Notes under the pieces: model-generated
Databases searched by the model: none
Seen by the model: the letters and a program-made list of their open reading frames with translations, nothing else
What the model was told of the DNA's origin: nothing
Origin: DAOUKH01 sp034421515
Lineage (GTDB): Bacteria > Chloroflexota > Dehalococcoidia > SHYB01
Assembly (NCBI GenBank): GCA_034421515.1
Contig: DAOUKH010000019.1
Coordinates: forward strand, 1 to 64,000
DNA length: 64,000 nt
Direction: 5' to 3'
In this document: one piece after another, positions 15,196 through 22,679 of the stretch
Layout: every line of letters begins with the position of its first letter
Numbering within the stretch: position 1 is the first letter of the stretch
Translations under genes and position numbers: made by a program

Positions 15196-16548
15196 CTAAG
15201 GAGGGTCTTCGAGGGCCGCCGCCGTGGTGTCGCGGAGCGCGGCGAGGGGCTGGCTGACCTCAACGAGGTAGTCGAGGGGTGCGTCGAGCCGCTTGAAGTG
15301 ATCGGGCAGGGTTGCGAACCGCTCGCGGAAGCGCTCCTGGAGGTCTGCGAGGGCGGGCGCTGGGGCGAGGCGCTCGCCCTCACGCACCGCGGGACGCAGC
15401 AGCGTTTCCGTGTCAGCCGGGGCGGGTTCCGAGGCGAGGCCGATGAGGTCGCCGGCCATCATGCCGCCGTCGAAGCGCCGGAAGACCTGTTTGGCGCCGG
15501 GAAGCGATACTTTCGACTCGCTCAGCTTCATGACCGGCCGGCCGCCGTACTCGACGAGCTTGTAGGCGGTCTCGGGAGCGGGTGCGTCGGACGAGACGGC
15601 GAGGCTGGTGCCGATGCCGAATCCATCGATGGGGGCGCCGCCCTGGAGGAGGCGTTCGATGGCGGTCTCGTCGAGCCCCCCGCTGACGAACACCCCCACG
15701 TTGGAGAAGCCGGCGTCGTCGAGGCGCCGGCGGGCCATAGTGGCGAGGGCTGCAAGGTCACCGCTGTCGATGCGCACGGCGCGGAGCTCGTTGCCGCGGC
15801 GGCGGAGATCGCGGGCGGCCTCGATGGCGGCGTCGACACCTTTGGCGGGATCGTAGGTGTCGACGAGGAGGGTCGCGGAGTCGGGGAAGGACTCGGCGTA
15901 GGCCCGGAAGGCCTCGGTCTCGGAGTCGAAGCTCATGACGAAGGAGTGGGCCATGGTGCCTCGAAGCGGGATGCCGTGGCGCGCGCCGGCGTGGACGTTG
16001 CTGGTGCCGTCGAAGCCGGCGAGATAGCTGACCCGTGCGAGGGCGTCGGCGGCGTCGAGGCCGTGGGCCCGCCGGGCGCCGAAGTCGACGACGGCGCGGC
16101 CATTAGCGGCATGCGCGGTCCGGGCCGCCTTGGTGGCGAGCAGGGTCTGGAAGCCGACGCGGTTGAGGAGATACGTCTCGACGATCTGGGCTTCGATGAT
16201 GGGTGCGGTGACCTCGATGATGGGCTCGTTGGCGAAGACGATCTCGCCTTCTTCGACGCAGCGGGCGTCGCCGGTGAAGCGCAGGTCGCCGAGGGCGTCA
16301 AGGAAGCGTGGATCGAAGATCTGAAGGGCGTCGAGGCGCGCGAGGTCCTCGGGCGTGAAGCGCAGCGAGGCGAGCTCATCGAGGCACTCCTCGACGCCGG
16401 CGGCCACGAGGTAGCCGCGGTTGGGGGGCAGAGAGCGGAAGAAGAGGCTGAAGGTGGCCCGCGCGTCCATGCCCCGCTGCCAGAAGGCCTGGGCCATCGT
16501 CAGCTCGTAGAGGTCGGTGAAGAGCGCGGGCGGCGCGTCCGGCGGCAT
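15196..16548 (-). CDS. pncB: Nicotinate phosphoribosyltransferase
   Basis: The enzyme converts nicotinate and PRPP to nicotinate mononucleotide in the Preiss-Handler NAD salvage route. The 450-residue product begins with the characteristic LFTDLYELTMAQAFW. It contains the phosphoribosyl-binding segment FGARRAHG, the catalytic histidine in GTMAHSFV, the RIDSGDL strand and the glycine-rich GFGIGTSL near the PRPP site. Length and motif order match the bacterial form without the extended C-terminal domain. It is transcribed leftward, 66 bp upstream of the cation transporter, with no sign of a shared function. Confidence 0.93.
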   Translation of the reverse strand: MPPDAPPALFTDLYELTMAQAFWQRGMDARATFSLFFRSLPPNRGYLVAAGVEECLDELASLRFTPEDLARLDALQIFDPRFLDALGDLRFTGDARCVEEGEIVFANEPIIEVTAPIIEAQIVETYLLNRVGFQTLLATKAARTAHAANGRAVVDFGARRAHGLDAADALARVSYLAGFDGTSNVHAGARHGIPLRGTMAHSFVMSFDSETEAFRAYAESFPDSATLLVDTYDPAKGVDAAIEAARDLRRRGNELRAVRIDSGDLAALATMARRRLDDAGFSNVGVFVSGGLDETAIERLLQGGAPIDGFGIGTSLAVSSDAPAPETAYKLVEYGGRPVMKLSESKVSLPGAKQVFRRFDGGMMAGDLIGLASEPAPADTETLLRPAVREGERLAPAPALADLQERFRERFATLPDHFKRLDAPLDYLVEVSQPLAALRDTTAAALEDPP

Positions 16549-16627
16549 GGGGGCAGTGTAGCCGCGGCCGGTGTCCGGCGCACGGGGTCACCCCGCGCGG
16601 GTAGAATGGGGATGCGCCTCCCGTCGC

Positions 16628-16702
16628 GGGCCCTTAGCTCAGTGGTAGAGCAGTCGGCTCATAACCGATCGGTCGTTGGTTCGATCCCAGCAGGGCCCAC
16701 CA
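16628..16702 (+). tRNA. tRNA-Met (anticodon CAT)
   Basis: A complete cloverleaf: acceptor arms GGGCCCT (16628-16634) and AGGGCCC (16692-16698); D-arm GCTC...GAGC; anticodon stem GTCGG/CCGAT with loop CTCATAA (CAT at 16660-16662); T-arm GTTGG/CCAGC with loop TTCGATC. Discriminator A is followed by an encoded CCA (16700-16702). The 5' end lacks initiator-type mismatch, so it is an elongator Met tRNA or possibly a lysidine-modified Ile tRNA. A -10-like TAGAAT lies at 16602-16607. Confidence 0.93.
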
Positions 16703-16771
16703 AGCGCTCGCGCCCCCGCCCCCGCGCAAGCCCACGCAATAAATGGAGAGTGCCGAGAAGAGGCCGCGCAC

Positions 16772-18142
16772 ATGAGCACCAAGCGGGTCGTCATAGTCGG
16801 TGGGGGCTTCGCCGGGCTTAGCGCCGCCTACACGCTGATGAAGCGGGGCATCACGCCCCTCCTGCTCGAGGCCCAGGAGCGCGTGGGTGGCCGCGGCAAA
16901 GGCGAGCGGGTGGACGGGTTCTCCCTGGACACGGGCGCGTTCGTCTTCACCTCGACCTACGACACCGCATTCCGCATCTGCGAGGAGTTGGGACTGCCGC
17001 TCGTGCCTTCGCAAATGAAATTCGGCCACCTCCGCAATGGGCGGTGGGTTACCACGACGCCGGATCAGTCGCCCTGGAACTTCATACGGCACCTGCGCGC
17101 GGCCTTCGCCATGGGCTTCCTCTCACCCCGAGGCATGTGGACTGGTTTTAAGGTGATGCGGCAGATGCACCGCGAGTCGGCATACATGAGTTTCGCCGGC
17201 GACAGCCCCATCGCCGAGATCGACGATGACGAGAGCTTCGGCGATTACATGAACCGGCTCGGCGTGCCCGAGAAGCTGCAGGTGACCCTCAGAGGGCCCC
17301 TGGACATGATCTTGGGCGACCCAATGCCTGCAGGTCAGGCGCTGATGCGGGCGTACATCGGGGAAACGATGCTGCACGCCGGCAGAGTCTCCATGCCCGA
17401 GCGAGGCATCGGCTCATTGAGCGAAGCGCTTGCTACTGCGTGCTCCGATGTGATTCGGGTATCGACCCCCGTCAGGAGAATCGTCGTCGCGGACGGGACG
17501 GTGACCGGCGTCATCGTGGACGGCGAGACCATTGAGGCGGAAGCGGTCATCTGCGCCGTTCCCGGCACGAAGGTCCCCGACCTCATCCCCGGCCTGCCGG
17601 AGGCGACTCGCCAGGCGCTGAGCACAATCAGCTACTCCACCGGCTGCCGGGTGGTGATTGGCCTCGACCATTCCCCGCTCCCTTCCGGCTGGCACGGCGC
17701 GCTCTACCCGGAAGATGACGACACCCCGCTCCTGCTGGACCGGTCCGCCTTCCTGCCTTCGTGCGCGCCGCCGAGCAAGAGCATTCTCGACCTGCTCATC
17801 GGGCGCGACCGCGCCAAGGAGCTCATCCCGCTCGACGACGATGAGATAAAGCGCCAACTGCTGGGCGCGGCTCGGCGGAATGCGCCTCCGGGCTCCGCTC
17901 TTCCCGGCGACGACGAGGGTCTGTTCTACCGCGTGTACCGCTGGGAGGAGGCGCTGTGCATGGGGACGCCCGGAATGCTGGCCGCCACGGCGAAGATACC
18001 GGGGCAGCTTGCGGGGCACATCGACAACTTGGCCTTGGCGGGCGACTACATGCGCGTGCCCTCGGTCAACGGCGCCCTCTCCAGTGGCCACAGCGCCGCA
18101 AACCAGGTCGCGGACTTGTTGGCGGCCCGCGGAGTGAAATGA
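16772..18142 (+). CDS. Flavin-containing amine oxidase/phytoene-dehydrogenase-like protein
   Basis: A 456-residue FAD-dependent oxidoreductase of the amine oxidase/protoporphyrinogen oxidase superfamily. The N-terminus has the ADP-binding beta-alpha-beta motif VVIVGGGFAGLSAAY, the following E in LLEAQERVGGRG, and the C-terminal FAD-closing segment LALAGDYMRVPSVNGALSSG. ATG 16772 has a purine-rich GAGAAGAGG upstream. The substrate is unclear: carotenoid or porphyrin desaturation and amine oxidation are all found in this superfamily. The stop overlaps the next start (ATGA, 18139-18142), implying a coupled pair with the DUF1801 protein. Confidence 0.8.
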   Translation: MSTKRVVIVGGGFAGLSAAYTLMKRGITPLLLEAQERVGGRGKGERVDGFSLDTGAFVFTSTYDTAFRICEELGLPLVPSQMKFGHLRNGRWVTTTPDQSPWNFIRHLRAAFAMGFLSPRGMWTGFKVMRQMHRESAYMSFAGDSPIAEIDDDESFGDYMNRLGVPEKLQVTLRGPLDMILGDPMPAGQALMRAYIGETMLHAGRVSMPERGIGSLSEALATACSDVIRVSTPVRRIVVADGTVTGVIVDGETIEAEAVICAVPGTKVPDLIPGLPEATRQALSTISYSTGCRVVIGLDHSPLPSGWHGALYPEDDDTPLLLDRSAFLPSCAPPSKSILDLLIGRDRAKELIPLDDDEIKRQLLGAARRNAPPGSALPGDDEGLFYRVYRWEEALCMGTPGMLAATAKIPGQLAGHIDNLALAGDYMRVPSVNGALSSGHSAANQVADLLAARGVK

Positions 18143-18603
18143 GCGCGATGGCCCGCAAGCCGTCCAGAAAGTCAGCAGAAGGCACCAGGGACGCCGGCGC
18201 GAAGCCGGTGCTCCTTTCCGGTGGAAATCCGCAAATCCCGAAGGGGGACGGCGACGCCCCGGTGCAGGCCTACATCGCGGCCATGCCCGAGTGGAAGCAA
18301 GAGGTTGGGCGCCGCCTCGATGACCTCATCGTCCGCACCGTGCCCGGCGTGCGGAAGGCGGTGCGGTGGAACTCGCCCTGGTATGGCGTCGAAAGCCAAG
18401 GATGGTTCGTGAGCTACCACGTCTTCACCCGCTACGTCAAAGTGACCTTCTTGAATGGTGCGTCGCTGCGGCCCGTCCCACCGGGCTCGGGTAAGGACCC
18501 GGACTCACGCTGGGTCGACGTCCACGAGGGCGAACTCGACGAAGAACAGATGACGGAGTGGGTCCGGCAGGCGGCCGCCTTGCCCGGCTGGGCTGGGTTC
18601 TGA
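18139..18603 (+). CDS. DUF1801 (YdhG-like) protein
   Basis: A 154-residue protein with the DUF1801/YdhG-like pattern: VQAYIAAMPEWKQEVGRRLD, then VPGVRKAVRWNSPWYGVE, a strand with GWFVSYHVFTRYVKVTFLNG, and a C-terminal helix DEEQMTEWVRQAAALPGW. The fold is related to the CyaY/YjbR group; no enzymatic role is established. It starts at ATG 18139, overlapping the amine oxidase stop by 4 bp, so it is probably translated by coupling. The basic N-terminal 25 residues are variable. Confidence 0.75.
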   Translation: MSAMARKPSRKSAEGTRDAGAKPVLLSGGNPQIPKGDGDAPVQAYIAAMPEWKQEVGRRLDDLIVRTVPGVRKAVRWNSPWYGVESQGWFVSYHVFTRYVKVTFLNGASLRPVPPGSGKDPDSRWVDVHEGELDEEQMTEWVRQAAALPGWAGF

Positions 18604-18624
18604 GAACCTCTCAAGGATTGGTCG

Positions 18625-18643
18625 CCATTGCTCCGATCAATGG
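18625..18643. promoter_or_regulatory. Inverted repeat upstream of the PAS-LuxR gene
   Basis: CCATTG (18625-18630) and CAATGG (18638-18643) form a perfect 6-bp dyad with a 7-base spacer in the 196-bp gap before the LuxR-type regulator. It is a candidate operator for that regulator or another factor; nothing else supports this. Confidence 0.35.
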
Positions 18644-18799
18644 TAATGTCCCTCCAGGGGGCCTGTGGTACGATTTCGCCATCGCCTCAAAGATGGGCAG
18701 AAGGCGCTTTTGTCAGTAACGACCGGATCAGTAGGCCGACGCGCGATGCTCGCGCGCTGCACGAGGTGTACCCAGAGTTGACGGAAGAGGCTACGGGCG

Positions 18800-19486
18800 T
18801 TGACGGATAGTCTGTTTACGGCATTGGCTACGGCGTCGTGCGGCGCCTATGCTGTCACAATCGATCAGAAGATCGTGTTCTGGAACGAGGGGGCGGCGCG
18901 GATCCTCGGCTTTAGGCCGGACGAAGTTGTCGACCGGCGGTGCTATGAGGTGCTGAAGGGCGGGACCCCCGGCGGCCTGACGCCGCAGTGTTTGGGAGGT
19001 TGCCCCTCGATCCGCCACCTCCGGGCCGGCTTGGTGCCGGGCACAACGAGGCTGCAAATGGCCTGCTCCTCCGGCGAGAGGAAGTGGGTCGCGGTCACCG
19101 CCATGGTGGTCTCCGGCATCCTCAGGGATGCGCCGCTGATGGTGCATCTCTTCGAAGAGAGTGGGGATGACGCGGACTTCGATGAAGCGCAGGTCTCGGT
19201 GCGGGAAGACCTGGAAGTGGGAGGCGCCGACATTCTGTCGGAACTACCGCCGGCGCCGGCGCCGCCCGCCGGGGCATCTGTCTTGACGCCGCGAGAGGTG
19301 GAGGTGTTGCGTCTTGTTGCGCTGGGCCAGGATGCAACGGAGATCGCTCACGACTTGGGCATTAGCCTGCACACCGTGCGTAACCATGTCCGGAATCTCC
19401 GGCATAAGCTAAACGCGGCCACCAAGCTCGACGCCGTGGTCAAGGCCATACGCCTGGGCATTCTTCCTGTAGATCAATTGAAGTAG
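18800..19486 (+). CDS. PAS-domain LuxR-family transcription regulator
   Basis: A 228-residue regulator with an N-terminal PAS sensor domain (about 5-120) and a C-terminal LuxR/FixJ-type helix-turn-helix (162-224, from LTPREVEVLRLVALG). The PAS domain carries cysteines C48, C64 and C68 in a CYEV...QCLGGCP arrangement, which may bind metal, form a disulfide or hold a cofactor. It lacks a receiver domain, so the signal is probably sensed directly. TTG 18800 is chosen because GGAAGAGG (18783-18790) lies 9 bases upstream. It sits 59 bp before the Rieske oxygenase gene and is the obvious candidate to regulate it. Confidence 0.82.
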   Translation: MTDSLFTALATASCGAYAVTIDQKIVFWNEGAARILGFRPDEVVDRRCYEVLKGGTPGGLTPQCLGGCPSIRHLRAGLVPGTTRLQMACSSGERKWVAVTAMVVSGILRDAPLMVHLFEESGDDADFDEAQVSVREDLEVGGADILSELPPAPAPPAGASVLTPREVEVLRLVALGQDATEIAHDLGISLHTVRNHVRNLRHKLNAATKLDAVVKAIRLGILPVDQLK

Positions 19487-19545
19487 TCGTGTTGCTCAAT
19501 TGCCTTCGCTAGGGCAAACTTGGTGCAAAGACGAGGGGGTGGGCC

Positions 19546-20793
19546 ATGGCGACGACACGCGAGCGACCGGAGACATCGCCCTTGGCGCGGCAGAGCGGCG
19601 AGGAGGCGCGCGGCGCCTCGCAGATAGGCCCCTTCGACTACTGCCCCCGGCTGGGTTTCCGAGAATACTGGTACCCCGGGGTCTGGGCCGCGAAGGTCGG
19701 GAAGAAGCGGCCGGTCCGCGTCCGGATGATGGGCGAGGACATCGTCCTGTTCCGGGGAACGAAGGGCAACGTCGTCGCGCTGACCGACTGGTGCCCCCAC
19801 CGAGGGGCGCGCCTTTCGCTGGGAGTCTGCGACTTCGAGGGAACGGTCACCTGCCCCTACCACGGCTACGTCTTCGACGAGACCGGACAGTGCGTCGCGG
19901 GGCTCATCGAGAGCGTCGACTCGCCGCTTGCGCCCAAGATGCGGGCCAAGAGCTATCCCACCGCCGAGCATAGCGGCATCGTCTTCATCTGGATGGGCAT
20001 GACTCCGCCCGTGCCCCTAGAGGACGACCTTCCGTGGGAGTTCTTGGACGAGAGCCTGAACACCACGCGCCACACGCGGGTGCGGAACTGGGAGACCAAC
20101 TGGACGGAGCCGACCTGGCAGGGCATCGACTACCACGAGTTCTACCTGCACCGCAGAACGAGGTTCTGGCATCTCATCGACCACAAGCTGCCGTTCTTCC
20201 GTCCCAAGCCGGTGGTGACGAACGGCATCCGGATCCTGGAGGAGGGCGACAACTACGTCGCCTGCATCCAGCGGAACGTCGACTTCGGGCAGAATGAGTA
20301 CCCCGGCCTCGGCAAGTGGCCCCGCCGCACCTGGTGGCGCCGGTTGGGCCGTGCCCCAAGGAAGGATATGGGGTTCGGCGTCGAACACACGGTGCAGTTG
20401 CCCTCGATCGTGCGCGTGCCGGTGGGAGCCCTGCATCTGCGCTGGAGCGTCCCGGTCGATGAATGGGACACGAGGGTGTGGTCGTTCACGGTTTCCAAGC
20501 GCCCCCGGACTCCCTTGGGACAGGCTTATGAAGACCTCTGGTACTACACCTACCGCCTGCCCAACCAGCTCATCGCCGTGAATGAGAAGGAAGACTTCCC
20601 GGTGTTCGCCAAGGGCGACATCAACATGGACATTCCACAGAAGCTGGGGACGCTGGACGTTGCCGTGATCTACTTCCGGCGGCATCTGGCCAAGAAGTCG
20701 AGAGACTTCCAGCGCCTGGGCGGCGCCTACGGCAACCTGAAGCAGCCGCCCGATCCGGCCCGCGTCGCCGAATGGACCGCCAACGGCGCGTAG
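19546..20793 (+). CDS. Rieske non-heme iron oxygenase alpha subunit
   Basis: This 415-residue protein has a Rieske [2Fe-2S] domain (C83, H85 in CPHRG; C103, H106 in CPYHG) and a catalytic domain with the mononuclear iron ligand motif DYHEFYLH (H197, H202). Such enzymes hydroxylate or O-demethylate aromatic and other ring compounds using electrons from a reductase. No reductase or ferredoxin gene is adjacent, so it probably borrows electron partners. ATG 19546 is preceded by a GAGGGGG tract. A strong terminator follows at 20823. The substrate is unknown. Confidence 0.88.
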   Translation: MATTRERPETSPLARQSGEEARGASQIGPFDYCPRLGFREYWYPGVWAAKVGKKRPVRVRMMGEDIVLFRGTKGNVVALTDWCPHRGARLSLGVCDFEGTVTCPYHGYVFDETGQCVAGLIESVDSPLAPKMRAKSYPTAEHSGIVFIWMGMTPPVPLEDDLPWEFLDESLNTTRHTRVRNWETNWTEPTWQGIDYHEFYLHRRTRFWHLIDHKLPFFRPKPVVTNGIRILEEGDNYVACIQRNVDFGQNEYPGLGKWPRRTWWRRLGRAPRKDMGFGVEHTVQLPSIVRVPVGALHLRWSVPVDEWDTRVWSFTVSKRPRTPLGQAYEDLWYYTYRLPNQLIAVNEKEDFPVFAKGDINMDIPQKLGTLDVAVIYFRRHLAKKSRDFQRLGGAYGNLKQPPDPARVAEWTANGA

Positions 20794-20822
20794 TCAAGCT
20801 CGCCGGGCATCTAAAGACATGA

Positions 20823-20853
20823 GAGAGGGGCCGCTAGCACAGCGGCCCCTCTC
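20823..20853. terminator. Bidirectional intrinsic terminator
   Basis: GAGAGGGGCCGCT (20823-20835) pairs perfectly with AGCGGCCCCTCTC (20841-20853) around a 5-base loop. It lies between the convergent Rieske oxygenase (stop 20793) and the vWA lipoprotein (stop 20882). The T-tracts on both sides are short. Confidence 0.75.
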
Positions 20854-20881
20854 GTTGTATCGGCGGTGCGCCGAAGCCCGA

Positions 20882-22516
20882 CTAGCGGCGCGCTAGTCGC
20901 TCGGCCTCGCGGGTGAGTGCGGCGAACTCCACGACGTCGGCGTCGTGCGGCAGCAGCCATCGAATTCGGTCTGCTTCCGCTGCGACGTGCGCCAGGTTGC
21001 CATCCTGTGCCCAGTAGCTCTCGCGCAGGATTTCGGCGTACTCTGCTACTACCGCGGCGAGCTGGAACCTCGGGGAGGTCTTGGCGAAGACCGTCTCGAG
21101 CTCCCACCGCTGGAAGGTGCGGGCGGCCTCGACGACCCGCCTGGTGTCCGGGTTCTCGTACCGAACGGAGACCATGCCTAGCGGTCCGTCCACGCCGTCG
21201 TGCAGCTTGATCTCGTAGAGCGCGGTCACACTGTGGCCGGCGCCGACCTCGCCGGCGTCAACGCTATCGTCGCGGAAGTCCTGGTCCGCTACGGCGCGGT
21301 TCTCATAGCCCAAGAGGCGATAGCTCCGCACCACCGCGGGGTTGAACTGCACCTGGATCTTGGCGTCCTTGGCGATGTTCTGCAGCGTGCCGACGAGATT
21401 GTCGACGAAGACGTTGCGGGCCTCTGCCAGCGTGTCGACATAGTGATAGGAGCCGTCACCGTCGTTCGCGAGCTGCTCCATCAGGATGTCGTTGTAGTTG
21501 CCCATACCGACCCCGACGGTCGTCAGGGTCACGCCTTCATTAAGGTGGAACTTGACCTGGTTGAGGATCGCATCCGCCCCGGTGCGGCCGACGTTGCCCA
21601 CGCCGTCGGACAGGAGCAGCACGCGCGTGATCCTTCCAAAGCGGACCCGCGTCGCCGCCATCTCGTAGGCCAGCCGTACGCCGTCCTCCACGAAGGTCGA
21701 TCCGCCGGGCCGGAGACGGTCTATTGCCGAGAGAATGGCCCGCTTCTCCCCGCCGTTGGTTGGGTGGAGCAGGACCGAGGCGCGGTCACCGTAGATGACG
21801 ATGCCGACCTCGTCGGAAGGGCGAAGCTCGTCGACGAGCAGCCGGAGCGACCGTTTGACCAGCTCGAGGCGGTCCTCCCGCGCCATGGAGCCCGAGACGT
21901 CGATCGCGAAGACCAGGGTCGCGTCCTGACGGGCGTGCGTGGCGACCTCTCTCCCCTGGAGCCCAACGCGCAGCAGCCAATGCTTCTCGCCGCCGAACGG
22001 CGAAGGTGATCCGTCCACGTGGACGGCGAAGGCCCCGTCCGACGGCGGCGCGTAGTCTTGGTCGAAGTAGTTGACGAACTCCTCGACACGGACCGAGGCC
22101 GGGTCGGGCAGGTTGCCGTCGCGGATGAAGCGCCGCGCCACGGTGTAGGACGCGGTGTCGACGTCCATCGCGAACGTGGAGAGGTTGTCGTCCTCGGTGT
22201 CGATGAACGGGTTGACGCCGTGGTGCTGGAAGAAGGTCAGGTCGTAGGCGGCGTCGTTGACTGTCCCAGAGCCGCCGATGGTGTTGAATCCCGGCTGCTG
22301 GGGCGTCGGCTGCTGTACTTGGAACACCTGCGCGGGCGCGGCCGTGGCGGTCGGGGGCGCGGTCGTTGGCCTTGGAGCGGGCGTCGGCTCGCGGTAGGGC
22401 TGGGTCGGCTCGCGATAGGGGCGGGTCGGCTCGTAAGGGTCATCCGCACCCCCGCACGCGGCAACCAGTACGGCCACCGCTGCGATCCCCATCAAGAGTG
22501 TAATTCGGCGTAACAT
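20882..22516 (-). CDS. von Willebrand factor A domain lipoprotein
   Basis: A 544-residue secreted lipoprotein related to YfbK. It has a signal peptide with lipobox VLVAAC (Cys21), then a Pro/Thr-rich linker with tandem PYREPT units (about 30-75). The vWA-associated N-terminal domain follows (FIDTEDDNLSTFAMDVDTAS). Next come a vWA domain with the MIDAS motif DVSGSM (206-211), and a C-terminal domain typical of this family (SVRYENPDTRR). It is probably surface-anchored and binds ligands through a divalent metal. ATG 22516 has AGGAGGT 6 bases upstream. It is divergent from the HTH-TM-TPR gene, with 161 bp between the starts, so the two may be co-regulated. Confidence 0.87.
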   Translation of the reverse strand: MLRRITLLMGIAAVAVLVAACGGADDPYEPTRPYREPTQPYREPTPAPRPTTAPPTATAAPAQVFQVQQPTPQQPGFNTIGGSGTVNDAAYDLTFFQHHGVNPFIDTEDDNLSTFAMDVDTASYTVARRFIRDGNLPDPASVRVEEFVNYFDQDYAPPSDGAFAVHVDGSPSPFGGEKHWLLRVGLQGREVATHARQDATLVFAIDVSGSMAREDRLELVKRSLRLLVDELRPSDEVGIVIYGDRASVLLHPTNGGEKRAILSAIDRLRPGGSTFVEDGVRLAYEMAATRVRFGRITRVLLLSDGVGNVGRTGADAILNQVKFHLNEGVTLTTVGVGMGNYNDILMEQLANDGDGSYHYVDTLAEARNVFVDNLVGTLQNIAKDAKIQVQFNPAVVRSYRLLGYENRAVADQDFRDDSVDAGEVGAGHSVTALYEIKLHDGVDGPLGMVSVRYENPDTRRVVEAARTFQRWELETVFAKTSPRFQLAAVVAEYAEILRESYWAQDGNLAHVAAEADRIRWLLPHDADVVEFAALTREAERLARR

Positions 22517-22626
22517 CGTTCCACCTCCTGGTGTGTTTGATGGTCCGCCTGCCCGCTCGCCTGCCGCTTCGGGCGGGCGCCGGTCGGCGGCCACCCTCAG
22601 CGTCACACGGGATGATGTACACTCCG

Positions 22627-22679
22627 AACTACAGTTGTGTATCACTTGGTCAGTTTAGCGTGTCGGAACTGTAACAGTT
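22627..22679. promoter_or_regulatory. Three related AACT/AGTT dyads between divergent genes
   Basis: AACTACAGTT (22627-22636), ACTTGGTCAGT (22644-22654) and AACTGTAACAGTT (22667-22679) are inverted repeats sharing the ACT...AGT arms. The last overlaps the TTG start of the HTH-TM-TPR gene. They are candidate operators for that protein's own DNA-binding domain. Binding is inference. Confidence 0.45.

Noticed and set aside
16628..16702. Initiator tRNA-Met
   Set aside because: The first acceptor pair G-C is matched, unlike the mismatched C-A of bacterial initiators.
22517..22645. Upstream extension of the vWA lipoprotein
   Set aside because: ATG 22516 gives a clean signal peptide and lipobox with AGGAGGT nearby; the extension would destroy the signal peptide.
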